Assembly: GCA_035517495.1 (NCBI GenBank)
Contig: DATIYT010000056.1
Span: forward strand, 1-64,000
Direction: 5' to 3'
From: DASZHJ01 sp035517495
GTDB taxonomy: Bacteria; Pseudomonadota; Alphaproteobacteria; ATCC43930; CGMCC-115725
Length of the DNA stretch: 64,000 nucleotides
Made by a program: the position numbers and the translations under genes. The notes beneath the pieces are model-generated. The model made no database searches. It saw nothing but the letters and a program-made list of their open reading frames with translations, and had not been told where the DNA came from. Below are positions 8,557 to 17,405 of this stretch, piece by piece (position 1 is the first letter of the stretch; every line of letters begins with the position of its first letter).

Positions 8557-9035
8557 TCAAACACGAGCTTGCCGCCGTGCCAGCCAGCGAAGCCTGCCAT
8601 CGCAGAGGCGAGACCCGAGAGCACGATGCCGTGTGGCAGTATGGATTCTGGATAGACCAAACGCAGTCCCCAGTTCGCTCCTGCGATCGCGAGCAGCGTC
8701 ATGGCCGCCACCGCGTGGGACCAGCTCGCCTCGCGCACGCGGATGCCGCGCACGAGCAAGAGCTCCGCGGTGCCGACAACACTGGCTGCGACGCCGGTCC
8801 AGAACGCGAATCCCGATGCCCAGAGACCAACGCGGATCCAGAAAGCGTCGCCCGACCACCAGTAGAAGAAGTCGACACCGAGAGTGGCGACCACGAAGGC
8901 TATCGGGAAGTGCACCATCATGACGTGAATCGGATGCCCGACCAGAGCGACCGCGGAGCCGGTGTCAAGCTTAAGCAGTTCCAGCGTAACTGGACTTTCA
9001 GTCGTCGTGCTCGCATCGCCATCATTCTTCGCCAT
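8520..9035 (-). CDS. DUF2231 membrane protein
   Basis: 171 residues. The ATG at 9035 is preceded by GGAGAA about eight bases upstream, which makes it preferable to a longer frame starting at 9080. Four membrane segments begin with the family signature GHPIHVMMVHFPIAF. Two further histidines (ASWSHAV, GWHGG) resemble metal or haem ligands. DUF2231 proteins often lie beside cytochrome genes; the function is not established. It is divergent from coxB and convergent with the CopD-like gene, so it may be regulated together with the oxidase from the short 9036-9086 interval. Confidence 0.8.
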   Translation of the reverse strand: MAKNDGDASTTTESPVTLELLKLDTGSAVALVGHPIHVMMVHFPIAFVVATLGVDFFYWWSGDAFWIRVGLWASGFAFWTGVAASVVGTAELLLVRGIRVREASWSHAVAAMTLLAIAGANWGLRLVYPESILPHGIVLSGLASAMAGFAGWHGGKLVFDHGIGILISPRT

Positions 9036-9086
9036 GACAGTCGTTCTCCACGCCCAAGGCAATCTTCCAGATTCAATCATAATGCC

Positions 9087-9773
9087 CTGCGCGCGGCGGT
9101 CTACCTCGGACCTCCCGCGGCACTCGCTGGCTGTACCGGGCCACTATCGACACTTGATCCGGCTGGGCCGGCTGCCATGTGGATCGCGACATTGTGGTGG
9201 GTGATGCTTACTGGCGCCGCCGCGCTCTTTCTCCTCGTTATGGTCCTCTTCGCGCTGGTAATTTGCCTTCCGGGTTGGGGGGCGCGGATTTCGTCGGCAC
9301 GCTGGATCGTGCTCGGGGGTCTTTGCTTGCCTGCGGTTATCCTCACTCCCCTCGTCGCCTACGGGTTGATCACGGGGGAACGGCTCTTGCCTCGACACGC
9401 CGCCGAGCCGCTGCGGATTGAGGCGGAAGCTCGGCAATGGGTCTGGACTTTCCGTTACCCGAGTTATGGCCAGGTCAAAACCCAAGGCGTGCTCCACCTT
9501 CCAGCGGGCGTCCCTGTCGATATCGTGGTGACCAGCGTCGACGTCATCCACGCCTTCTGGGTTCCGCAGCTAGCCGGCAAGATCGACGCCGTGCCGGGAC
9601 ACACGAATCTCCTGCGAATCCAGGCCGACAGGCCGGGGAGTTACCAGGGCATTTGCAACGAATTCTGCGGTATCGGTCACAGCGGGATGCGCTTCGACGT
9701 CGTCGTACATCCGGCAGCGGAATTTGCGACGGAAATCTCCAAGCCCGACGCTGCCGGGAAGGTAGCGCAATGA
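9087..9773 (+). CDS. coxB: cytochrome c oxidase subunit II (CuA lipoprotein); start codon uncertain
   Basis: The CuA domain is complete: His in DVIHAFWVP, then CNEFCGIGHSGM with both Cys, Glu, His and Met ligands. Two membrane segments precede it. Before them is a lipobox-like AALAGC followed by TGPLSTLDPAGPAA, typical for subunit II of this oxidase class. No ATG, GTG or TTG lies in frame just upstream of the lipobox; the best candidate is CTG at 9087 (228 residues). The first in-frame ATG (9177) would remove the signal. The gene transfers electrons from cytochrome c to subunit I in the cytoplasmic membrane. Its stop overlaps the coxA start as ATGA. Confidence 0.85.
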   Translation: MRAAVYLGPPAALAGCTGPLSTLDPAGPAAMWIATLWWVMLTGAAALFLLVMVLFALVICLPGWGARISSARWIVLGGLCLPAVILTPLVAYGLITGERLLPRHAAEPLRIEAEARQWVWTFRYPSYGQVKTQGVLHLPAGVPVDIVVTSVDVIHAFWVPQLAGKIDAVPGHTNLLRIQADRPGSYQGICNEFCGIGHSGMRFDVVVHPAAEFATEISKPDAAGKVAQ

Positions 9774-12307
9774 CCACTCCTACCGAAGACTCGCGGCCCC
9801 CTATCCTTGCGCTGGGACTGCATCGGCAACTGGTGCAGATCTGGGCTACAGGTCCAGGGTTGCAGCGTCTCGCGGCGGTCAATCATTCCATCATCGGCGT
9901 GCGCTTCATGGCGACGGCCTTTGTGTTCTTCGCCATTGGCGGCGTGCTCGGCATGTTGACTCGCGTGCAGCTCGCAACGCCTCAAGCGTCATTCATGGAC
10001 ACGCAGACCTACAATCAAGTCTTCACTATGCATGGGTCGATGATGCTTTTCCTGTTCGCCATACCCATGCTGGAGGGGATAGCGGTCTACCTCACTCCCA
10101 AGATGCTCGGCACCCGAGACTTCGCCTTTCCGCGTCTGACCGCATACGGATACTGGTGCTACCTGTTCGGGGGCACGATTCTCACCGTCGCGCTGATCGC
10201 CGGGGTTGCGCCCAACGGCGGTTGGTTCATGTACACGCCGCTGAGCTCGAATGTTTACACGCCTGGAATCAACGCCGACGTTTGGCTTCTCGGCGTGACC
10301 TTTGTCGAGATTTCGGCCCTCACCTTGGCCGTTGAGATCGTTGTATCGATCCTCAAAATGCGGGCGCCCGGTATGTCGCTCGACCGAATGCCGATTTTTG
10401 GCTGGTACATGCTGGTCACCGCGTTGATGATGATCGTCGCCTTTCCGCCATTGATCCTGGGCTCGATCCTGCTGGAAACCGAACGCGCCTTCGGGCTGCC
10501 ATTTTTCGACCCTACGCGGGGCGGAGACGCTCTGCTCTGGCAGCATCTGTTCTGGCTCTTCGGGCATCCGGACGTCTACATCATCTTCCTGCCCATGGCC
10601 GGCATCCTGTCGACCATGATCCCGGTCTTCGCCAACACGCCGCTCATCGGATATAGGGCAATTGTGGTGGCAATCATCGGCCTCGCATTCATGAGCTTTG
10701 GCATCTGGGTGCACCACATGTTCACAGTGGGAATCCCGCATCTCGCGCTCGCCTTTTTTTCCGCGGGGTCGGCCATCGTCGCGGTACCAACCGCGGTGCA
10801 GTTATTCGCGTGGCTCGCCACTCTGGCCCATGGTCAGCCACGCTGGAACGTACCGATGCTCTATATCTTTGGATTCTTTTCCACCTTCGTGATCGGAGGA
10901 CTGACGGGCGTTATGCTCGCCATCGTGCCATTCGACTGGCAAGCACACGAAAGCTACTTCGTTGTCGCTCATTTTCATTACGTAATTGGAGGTGCCGTCG
11001 CGTTCCCGTTATTGGCGGCGTTTTATTATTGGTTGCCGCTGCTGAGCGGTCGGAGGGCTGTCTACCAATTATCGGTGCCTGCCTTCTGGCTCATTTTTAT
11101 CGGCTTCAATCTGACCTTCTTCCTGATGCATCTGGTGGGTCTGCTTGGTATGCCCCGGCGCATATTTACCTATCCGGCGATCGAGAGTTGGGTTTGGCTT
11201 AACCTCCTCTCCTCCGTTGGAGGATTCATTATGACGATCGGCTTCGCGCTGGTGGTGATCGACCTCATTGCACAGCTCCGCTATGGGCGGCGGGTAAGGC
11301 GCGATCCTTGGAAAGCGGCGACGCTTGAATGGGCTATGCCGATTCCGCCGACCCCCTACGCTTTTGCCTCGCTCCCCAGGATCGACACCCGAGCTGACCG
11401 GGTTGCCGCGGGACAACTCGCCCCATCGCTCGCACGCGGCGAGGGTTATCTCGGCTTCGCGCGCAACGGCTGGCAAGAGACGCTGGGCGTGCACATGGCG
11501 TCCGGCGAGCCCGAACAATTGATCGTGCTGCCGCGCCAGACCTACCTGCCACTCTTCACGGCGCTGTGCACCGCTGGGGCCGTGTTGTTCATGCTGTTCC
11601 AGTTCTATTGGCTGGCGTTGCTCACTGCATTCGCGACGGCCGGATTGTTCGTGATTTGGGGGCAGAGCGCGGGCCACGCGCGCGACTATGGGCCGCTGCC
11701 TGTCGGCCACGGTCTGAGCCTGCCGCCACATACGGAGGTGGCCGGCACTCCACCCTGGTTGGCGTTGATCTTTGCGCTCATTGCCGACGGCACGCTGTTC
11801 ACTTCACTCGTGTTCGGCGTGTTCTATCTCTGGATCTCTGCCCCAAACTGGCCCCCGGCGGTGAAGCCCGACACGAACATGTTGTTTGCTCTGGCATCCG
11901 TCGCGGCTCTCTTCGTCGCCGCGGCCGGGGCGCGCGGATCACTGCGTTCGCTCGTGAGAGGCCGCGCGCCGCAGGCTTGGATGATATTCGCGGCCGTTGC
12001 GCTAGTGACCGCTATGCTTGCGCTCGCCGGCCTGATCGGGAATGTCAACCCGGATCCGCGCGAGCATGCGCTCGGGGCGACGGCGGCGGCACTCCTTGGC
12101 TACTTTGCACTACACGCCGGGATCGGTCTGCTTTTCCTCCTCAGCAATTTCATGCGTTTTTCCGGCGGCTTCGTGTCGCCTCGGCGGATTACTGATTTCC
12201 GATTAACACGGCTTTGGATCGAGTACACGACGGTCACCGGAGCCATCGCGATTGTCCTCGTATTGGCTTTGCCTTCTCTCGTGGGCATGTTGGGAGCGCG
12301 ACCGTGA
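9770..12307 (+). CDS. coxA: fused cytochrome c oxidase subunits I and III
   Basis: 845 residues. About 1-560 is the haem-copper subunit I: low-spin haem ligand in TMHGSMM, CuB/Tyr motif HPDVY (His266, Tyr270), HHMFTVG, and HFHYVIGG. About 620-845 is a subunit III-like region (about seven spans, IADGTLFTSLVFGVFY). This fusion is known in caa3- and CoxMNOP-like oxidases. Compared with Paracoccus numbering from memory, the glutamate of HPEVY is Asp268, the K-channel lysine is Gln344 (PTAVQLFAW) and the D-channel Asn131 is Thr124 (FPRLTAYG). D-channel Asp124 is kept as Asp117. Proton delivery may therefore differ from the textbook A1 enzyme. It is co-transcribed with coxB. Confidence 0.92.
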   Translation: MTTPTEDSRPPILALGLHRQLVQIWATGPGLQRLAAVNHSIIGVRFMATAFVFFAIGGVLGMLTRVQLATPQASFMDTQTYNQVFTMHGSMMLFLFAIPMLEGIAVYLTPKMLGTRDFAFPRLTAYGYWCYLFGGTILTVALIAGVAPNGGWFMYTPLSSNVYTPGINADVWLLGVTFVEISALTLAVEIVVSILKMRAPGMSLDRMPIFGWYMLVTALMMIVAFPPLILGSILLETERAFGLPFFDPTRGGDALLWQHLFWLFGHPDVYIIFLPMAGILSTMIPVFANTPLIGYRAIVVAIIGLAFMSFGIWVHHMFTVGIPHLALAFFSAGSAIVAVPTAVQLFAWLATLAHGQPRWNVPMLYIFGFFSTFVIGGLTGVMLAIVPFDWQAHESYFVVAHFHYVIGGAVAFPLLAAFYYWLPLLSGRRAVYQLSVPAFWLIFIGFNLTFFLMHLVGLLGMPRRIFTYPAIESWVWLNLLSSVGGFIMTIGFALVVIDLIAQLRYGRRVRRDPWKAATLEWAMPIPPTPYAFASLPRIDTRADRVAAGQLAPSLARGEGYLGFARNGWQETLGVHMASGEPEQLIVLPRQTYLPLFTALCTAGAVLFMLFQFYWLALLTAFATAGLFVIWGQSAGHARDYGPLPVGHGLSLPPHTEVAGTPPWLALIFALIADGTLFTSLVFGVFYLWISAPNWPPAVKPDTNMLFALASVAALFVAAAGARGSLRSLVRGRAPQAWMIFAAVALVTAMLALAGLIGNVNPDPREHALGATAAALLGYFALHAGIGLLFLLSNFMRFSGGFVSPRRITDFRLTRLWIEYTTVTGAIAIVLVLALPSLVGMLGARP

Positions 12308-12358
12308 CGGCGCTTGACGAGAAGCGGGTTCGAAGCGTGGGGCGCCAGGGGTAGCCCG

Positions 12359-12697
12359 ATGAGCGCGCGTCCCGCTCATGCCGACCGGCTCTGGCTGCTC
12401 ACACTCGGTTTCAGCGTCTGGTGCAGCGCGCTCGTCATCGTCTATGCCGTCCATTCCATCGGCTGCACTTTCGCTTGGTCAACAGGCGCGCTTCGCATGG
12501 GCCTCGCCTTGACTATTGTCGTCCATCTCGGCGTCATCGGGTGGCTATGGCGCAACTACGCGAGGGTGAGCCCAGATCCAGCGCTCGATCCGACGGGCGC
12601 ATTCCTGCAGTGGGTGTTCGCATGGACGTTGATTGCAGCCTTCATAACCATCTTTTTCACCCTCGGCTCGACGGTGCTTCTGACGACGTGCACTTGA
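12359..12697 (+). CDS. small membrane protein of the oxidase cluster, hypothetical
   Basis: 112 residues from ATG 12359 with AGGGG seven bases upstream; an in-frame TTG at 12314 is possible. Three hydrophobic segments are visible (about 10-30, 40-60, 85-107). It begins 51 bases after the coxA stop on the same strand. It is likely the last gene of the oxidase operon and a candidate small subunit or assembly protein. No family is recognised. Confidence 0.6.
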   Translation: MSARPAHADRLWLLTLGFSVWCSALVIVYAVHSIGCTFAWSTGALRMGLALTIVVHLGVIGWLWRNYARVSPDPALDPTGAFLQWVFAWTLIAAFITIFFTLGSTVLLTTCT

Positions 12698-12699
12698 CC

Positions 12700-12990
12700 G
12701 AGCTCGCGACGTGCGACCAGCCTCACCGGCCCCCTCGCCATCTCCAGTTTGAACCTCCGCACCCCGTCCGCCCGGATCGCGAAATCCCATGGATGCATCG
12801 CGTTCGCCTTCACGAAGATCAGGCTCGGATGGCGCGTATACCTTGAGTGGCGTCAGGAAGCCGAGGCGCGCGAGTTCAGCAGGCGTCGAGGTCTCAATCA
12901 TCGTGTCGCACACATGGCCCAGGCCTGCGCCGTCAGCCCTGGCCGGTGTCGCCGTCGCGCCGATCACGCCGGTCTCGGGATAGGCGGATT
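12700..12990 (-). pseudogene. remnant of a superfamily II (DEAD/DEAH-type) helicase
   Basis: Reading the minus strand from about 12990 gives a conserved helicase stretch, AYPETGVIGATATPARADG, then a segment ending in LKVYAPSEPDL. This is the region around motif III (ATATP) and beyond in COG1061-like SF2 helicases. There is no start upstream and no helicase body. From about 12813 a different frame reads sensibly (VKANAMHPWDFAIRADGVRR), and it matches nothing I can name. A short helicase core plus a frame change indicates decay or deletion. The block separates the oxidase operon from the orphan binding protein and is otherwise non-coding. Confidence 0.55.
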
Positions 12991-13146
12991 GTATCGGATT
13001 GCGGCGGAGAGGGGCGACGTGCCATTTTAAAGAAGTGCCCTTTTTATCGGAAGAAACGGACCGCGGCGGACAATGGAGAAGCCACCTTGGCTACTGCGCT
13101 GGAAGACCCCCGCCCTAGAGCGGCACGACAGTCAAGGAGAAATCCC

Positions 13147-14160
13147 ATGATCGAGCGACGCGCGTTGTTTGGCCTTTGGCTCGCTGCATTCGTCCTGCCC
13201 TCGCTCGAAGCCGAGGCGGATTCCGCGACGGTGCGCATCGGACAGGGCGTGCCGACCGTGAGCTTTTTGCCGCTTCTGGCCGCGCGCGCGCTCGACAGCT
13301 TTAAAGAGCAAGGCCTGGAATTGCAATTTGCGGCGATCCGCGGCGGCGATCCCGCGACCCTGGCGGCGCTCGATTCCGGCGACATCGACTTCGCCGCGGT
13401 CGGCTCCGACACCGCGCTCGAGGCAATCGCGAAGGGTCAACCGTTCCAGCTCATCTATTCGCTGATGTCGGAAGTCTCGCTGGAGCTGGTCGTGTCCAAT
13501 GACCTCCTGCGGCGCACCGGCGTCGGGCCGACGAGCCCGCTTGCGAAACGCATCGAGGCGCTCAAGGACGCCACCATCGGTGTCAGCGCCGTGGGCGGCG
13601 CCCAGGATCGGACGGCGCGTTGGCTCGCCGCACAAGGCGGTCTCGATCCTCAGCACGACCTCAAGATCGCGATGATCGGCCCGCCGCCCGCCATTCATGC
13701 GGCATTGGAGCAGGGGCAGATCGACGCGTTTCTGCTCTCGCCGCCGGAAGGAACATTGACCGAGCGCGCGAACGCCGGACAGGTCCTGATCCGCCTAGGC
13801 GCGGAATTTCCCGAACTGCGCCAACTTCCGTTCCTGGTGCTGGTCGCGAAGACCCCGATGAGCGCCGATGGCCGAAAGCTCGCGGTCTCGACCGCGAGGG
13901 CGCTGCAGGCTGCAAGCCGCGAGACGCTCTCCGATCCGAGCGGGGTGTCCGAACAAATCCGGCAGAAATTCTACGCGCAACTGGCGCCCGACGTGATGCG
14001 CTCGGCGATCGAGTCCCTGCATGACGGCATCGCGGGGCTCGGCGCCCTTTCGGAGCCGCAAATCGAAGCCGCGCTCAGATTCACGGGCAGCGCCGCGGGA
14101 AAACCGAAACAGAGCGCTTGGACCGATACCATCGTTGAGGCGGCTCGGAAGGTACCCTAG
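13147..14160 (+). CDS. ABC transporter substrate-binding protein, NitT/TauT (SsuA/THI5-like) type
   Basis: 337 residues; ATG with AGGAGA upstream. A signal peptide (about 1-26, MIERRALFGLWLAAFVLPSL) is followed by a periplasmic fold that begins VRIGQGVPTVSFLPLLAARA. Segments such as GGDPATLAALDSGDIDFAAVGSD and LKDATIGVSAVGGAQDR are typical of aliphatic sulfonate/nitrate/thiamine-precursor binding proteins. The ligand is not predictable. No permease or ATPase gene is adjacent; the nearest ABC permease at 15492-17243 belongs to the iron type. It is therefore an orphan binding protein or part of a transporter encoded elsewhere. Confidence 0.8.
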   Translation: MIERRALFGLWLAAFVLPSLEAEADSATVRIGQGVPTVSFLPLLAARALDSFKEQGLELQFAAIRGGDPATLAALDSGDIDFAAVGSDTALEAIAKGQPFQLIYSLMSEVSLELVVSNDLLRRTGVGPTSPLAKRIEALKDATIGVSAVGGAQDRTARWLAAQGGLDPQHDLKIAMIGPPPAIHAALEQGQIDAFLLSPPEGTLTERANAGQVLIRLGAEFPELRQLPFLVLVAKTPMSADGRKLAVSTARALQAASRETLSDPSGVSEQIRQKFYAQLAPDVMRSAIESLHDGIAGLGALSEPQIEAALRFTGSAAGKPKQSAWTDTIVEAARKVP

Positions 14161-14194
14161 ACTGCCAAGGTGATTCCCAGATTTGGGGCCAAGG

Positions 14195-15064
14195 ATGCGC
14201 ACGCAATATAGTGTCAAGGACATGACGATCCATCGCATCGTCGAGAAGGAGTACGGGTTCGAGGGCATAGCCCAATTCCTCCCGGGCTTGACCCCCGAGC
14301 TTTTGGCACAGAATCGCTCGTGGCTCGAGCCCGCAGCGCTCGATCCCAAGACCGACCATGCCATCTTCTGCTTCCAGTCCTACATCGTGCGAACGCCGCA
14401 CCACACGGTGCTCATCGATTCGTGCATCGGCAACGACAAAACGAGCCGCTATCCGGATTGGCACCGCAAGACCGATCCCACCTGGATGAACGCCCTGAAG
14501 GCCGCGGGCCTCGGGGTCGAGAACATCGACTATGTCATGTGCACGCACTTGCACAGCGATCACATCGGCTGGAACACACGGCTCGAGAACGGTCGCTGGG
14601 TCCCGACGTTTCCGAACGCTCGCTACCTCTTCTCGAAGAAGGAGTATGAGTATTGGGACGGCGTCAATCGCAAAATGCCCATCCCCGGGATCGCCGAAAG
14701 CGTGCTGCCGATCATCGACGCGAAAAAGGCGGTGCTGGTCACCAGCGACCATGCGCTCGACGACCATGTTCGGTTGCTGCCGACCCCCGGCCATACGCCC
14801 GATCATTTTGCCGTCACGATTGGCCAGAAAGCGGATGCAGCGGTCTTTACCGGCGACCTCATTCATTCGCCGCTGCAAACGCGATACCCCGAGATGAGTT
14901 CCCGCGCCGATACCGACCCGCAACACGCGGCGCAAACCCGGCGCCGGTTTCTCGAGCGCTATTGCGATACCGAGACGCTCTTCTGCGCGATGCACTTCCC
15001 CTCGCCTTCGGTCGGGCACATCAAGCGCTGGGGCGATGGCTTCCGGTGCGAATATTTAATGTGA
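14195..15064 (+). CDS. metallo-beta-lactamase-fold hydrolase
   Basis: 289 residues from ATG 14195; an ATG at 14222 is an alternative. The full metal-binding set is present: THLHSDHIGWN, PGHTPDH, TGDLIHSP and a late His in AMHFPSPSVGHI. The spacing and the SYIVRTPHHTVLIDSC opening are like AHL-lactonase/AttM-type and related MBL hydrolases in Alphaproteobacteria. It hydrolyses an ester, lactone or thioester in the cytoplasm; the substrate is unknown. It lies 34 bases downstream of the binding-protein gene and may be co-transcribed with it. Confidence 0.8.
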   Translation: MRTQYSVKDMTIHRIVEKEYGFEGIAQFLPGLTPELLAQNRSWLEPAALDPKTDHAIFCFQSYIVRTPHHTVLIDSCIGNDKTSRYPDWHRKTDPTWMNALKAAGLGVENIDYVMCTHLHSDHIGWNTRLENGRWVPTFPNARYLFSKKEYEYWDGVNRKMPIPGIAESVLPIIDAKKAVLVTSDHALDDHVRLLPTPGHTPDHFAVTIGQKADAAVFTGDLIHSPLQTRYPEMSSRADTDPQHAAQTRRRFLERYCDTETLFCAMHFPSPSVGHIKRWGDGFRCEYLM

Positions 15065-15435
15065 GGCTGGGGATTCGCCGTTCTTTGTCTAGGGGCCGAT
15101 GCGACGCTTTGGCTCCATTCGTTCAGCAGCACGCGCACGATTTCCACCAGACCCTCATGAACCTCGCGGTAATAGAGAACCTGCGCGGGTCTCCGTACGT
15201 TCGCTCCGACCCCCCTCGCGCGCGCATTCTTCAAGTGTAACCTGCGAATTCCCGGAGACAGCTCTTTCCGATCTCGCGTGACAGGCCCTTCAGGTTCGGC
15301 TGCAACGTGACGTATCGTCGCTGCGAGAAGGGCTGCGTAGCGACGGACACCCTCCATTCCCCACCACTCGGCGCTGGTAGCGAGGATTTGTGCGAGGTCA
15401 GATTGGGCCAGTGAGGAGAGACGAAACCGCGGCAC
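14959..15435 (-). CDS. RelE/ParE-family toxin-like protein, apparently without its antitoxin
   Basis: From GTG 15435 the minus strand encodes a ParE-like protein: LSSLAQSDLAQILATSAEWWG, a central LSPGIRRLHL, then RRPAQVLYYREVHEGLVEIV and RVLLNEW. This matches ParE over about 110 residues (to about 15108). The frame then runs on for about 50 unrelated residues and overlaps the 3' end of the MBL hydrolase gene, as if the original stop were lost. No antitoxin reading frame is seen in the 56 bases between this start and the upstream permease gene's stop. No ribosome site is evident. It is probably a decaying or orphan toxin. Confidence 0.5.
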   Translation of the reverse strand: MPRFRLSSLAQSDLAQILATSAEWWGMEGVRRYAALLAATIRHVAAEPEGPVTRDRKELSPGIRRLHLKNARARGVGANVRRPAQVLYYREVHEGLVEIVRVLLNEWSQSVASAPRQRTANPQPHIKYSHRKPSPQRLMCPTEGEGKCIAQKSVSVSQ

Positions 15436-15491
15436 AGCGCGAGCGCTTGCGCGGTGCAGGTATGGCAAACTTTGCCAAGTCGCGACGGGAC

Positions 15492-17243
15492 TTATCCCTG
15501 CCACGGCAGCACGCCCCGAGGCAGGCGGCGCGCCACCAGGCTCGCTATTCCCATCAGCAGCACCGTCGCCAACACCACCAGCAGCGAGAGCGCGGCGGCG
15601 AGCGTCGCGTCGCCGCCCTGCTCCAGGCTGAACACCACGACGCCCAGCGTCTCGTGTCCCGACGACCAGAGCAGCGCCGAGACCGTAAGCTCGTTGAGCG
15701 CGATCAGGAACACCAGGATAGCGCCCGCCGCCACGGCCGGCGCCGCCATGGGCAAGAGGATCGTGCGCAGGCGCCGCCAGAGCGAAGCCCCCGAGATCGC
15801 GGCGGCGTCCTCGAGCGCGCGATCGATCTGCAGATAGCCGGCGGTCGTGGTGCGCAGCGCCAGCACCAGGAAGCGTGCAAAATAAGCGACCAGAATGATG
15901 CCGAGCGTCCCATAAAGCGAAATACCGATCAGTGGCAGCGGATGGATGAAGACCAGAATCGCCGCAAGCGCCAACACGACCCCCGGCAGCGCGTAGGGCA
16001 GCTCCGCCGCGAGGTTGAGCAATCGCGCGATCGGGCTCTGCCGCCAGACCACGATGTAGCCCAGCGCCACGCTCACCAGCGCCAACACCAGCGCCGTGGT
16101 GATCGCAAGGAACAGGCTGTTGAACGCCGCGCGGGCGGTCGCCGCGTCCTGGGCGAGATACCGGAAATTCTCGGCGGTGATCGTCCCGGGCGAGAGCGGC
16201 ACACCATAAGCCGGCACCAGCGCCGTCGCAGCGAGCGCCGCGAGCGGCATCACAACCGTTACTCCGAGTATCGCCCATGCGAGAATGGCGAGCGGCCAGC
16301 GCCAATTCCGGAGCGGCAGCAAGCGCCGCGTCGGGGGTCGAGCCCAGCGGACGATGCGGCGTGCGCCGATCAAGCCTTGCACCACGAGGCCGAGGACGGC
16401 AATCGCCCCGAGTAGCAGCGACAGCACCGCGATCTCCGAGATCGCCTGCGGCCCGAAGCCCGCGAGCTGCTGATAAATCAGCACAGTTAGCACCGAATAT
16501 CCCGCGGGAATGCCGAGCAGCGCCGGCGTCCCGAAATTACCCAGCGCCGAGACGAAAGCGAGCGCCGCGCCCGCCGCCAGCGCCGGCATGGACATGGGCA
16601 GCACCACCGTGCGGAGGATGCGCCCGCGCTTGGCGCCCGCGGCTTCCGCGGCTTCGATCGCTTCGCCCGGGAGATTTGCAAGTCCGGCCCGCAGCGCCAG
16701 GAACACCAGCGGCGCGTGCTCCAGTCCCATCAACAGACTGATGCCTCCGAAACCGTAGAGCGGATTGGCGGTGCCGGTTGCCGGTGCCAAGTCCAGCAGG
16801 TGCAGCAGGGGGCTCGATGGATCGAGCAGGTTGATCCAGGCGATCGCGGTTACCTGGGAGGGGATCATGATCGGCAGCACGGCGGCGAAAGCGAGCGCAC
16901 GTTTGCCCGGAAGATCGGTGATACCCACCAGCAGCGCCAAAGCGCCTCCCAGCAGCACCGCAATCACCATGCTCGCCAAAGCCGTTGCGAGCGTGCGCTC
17001 GGTCGCAAGCCAGGTCCGCGGTGCGCTCAGCACGCGCGCGAGGATGCTTGGATCGAAATGCCCGCCGGGTGCCACCCCCTCGGCGATGAGGCGCAGATAG
17101 GGCACGATGGCGAAGGTGCCCACGAACAGCAGCAGAGCGAGGGTGAGACCGCATTCGCCCGTGCACTTGCCGACGAATCGAAATCGTTCTTTTCGCGCGC
17201 GTCGAGGAGATAGGGGGATAAGGGGAGATGGAGGGGAGCTCAT
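15492..17243 (-). CDS. iron(III)-type ABC transporter permease, two fused permease domains
   Basis: 583 residues from ATG 17243; the upstream ribosome site is weak. Two homologous binding-protein-dependent permease halves carry an EAA-like loop each (AIEAAEAAGAKRGRILRTVV and LEDAAAISGASLWRRLRTIL) and about 12 membrane segments in total. This is the SfuB/FbpB layout used for ferric iron and related substrates. The binding protein is encoded just upstream (17406-18410, same strand), with a 162-base gap. No ATP-binding subunit gene follows; the next sequence is the ParE-like gene. The ATPase must be encoded elsewhere or has been lost. Confidence 0.88.
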   Translation of the reverse strand: MSSPPSPLIPLSPRRARKERFRFVGKCTGECGLTLALLLFVGTFAIVPYLRLIAEGVAPGGHFDPSILARVLSAPRTWLATERTLATALASMVIAVLLGGALALLVGITDLPGKRALAFAAVLPIMIPSQVTAIAWINLLDPSSPLLHLLDLAPATGTANPLYGFGGISLLMGLEHAPLVFLALRAGLANLPGEAIEAAEAAGAKRGRILRTVVLPMSMPALAAGAALAFVSALGNFGTPALLGIPAGYSVLTVLIYQQLAGFGPQAISEIAVLSLLLGAIAVLGLVVQGLIGARRIVRWARPPTRRLLPLRNWRWPLAILAWAILGVTVVMPLAALAATALVPAYGVPLSPGTITAENFRYLAQDAATARAAFNSLFLAITTALVLALVSVALGYIVVWRQSPIARLLNLAAELPYALPGVVLALAAILVFIHPLPLIGISLYGTLGIILVAYFARFLVLALRTTTAGYLQIDRALEDAAAISGASLWRRLRTILLPMAAPAVAAGAILVFLIALNELTVSALLWSSGHETLGVVVFSLEQGGDATLAAALSLLVVLATVLLMGIASLVARRLPRGVLPWQG

Positions 17244-17405
17244 CTCAACTTCGGAAAATCCAGATGGTAGGGCGTGGGCTTCGGCTCGTAATCGCGGTGA
17301 CGGCTGCTGGTCCGCGAGTTCCGACTTGGACGTCAGCTTCCCCCGAATCCCCACATCTCCTGCTTCGTTGTGTTACCGAGACGAACGGGAGCAACCGCGT
17401 GCGGC

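Noticed and set aside
12847..13146. N-terminal extension of the NitT/TauT binding protein
   Set aside because: It lies before the signal peptide, is Arg-rich, and overlaps the helicase remnant; the ATG at 13147 has a good ribosome site.
15390..16415. Long plus-strand reading frame rich in Arg/Gln opposite the ABC permease
   Set aside because: It is the antisense image of a well-supported permease gene; composition is that of a GC-rich shadow frame.
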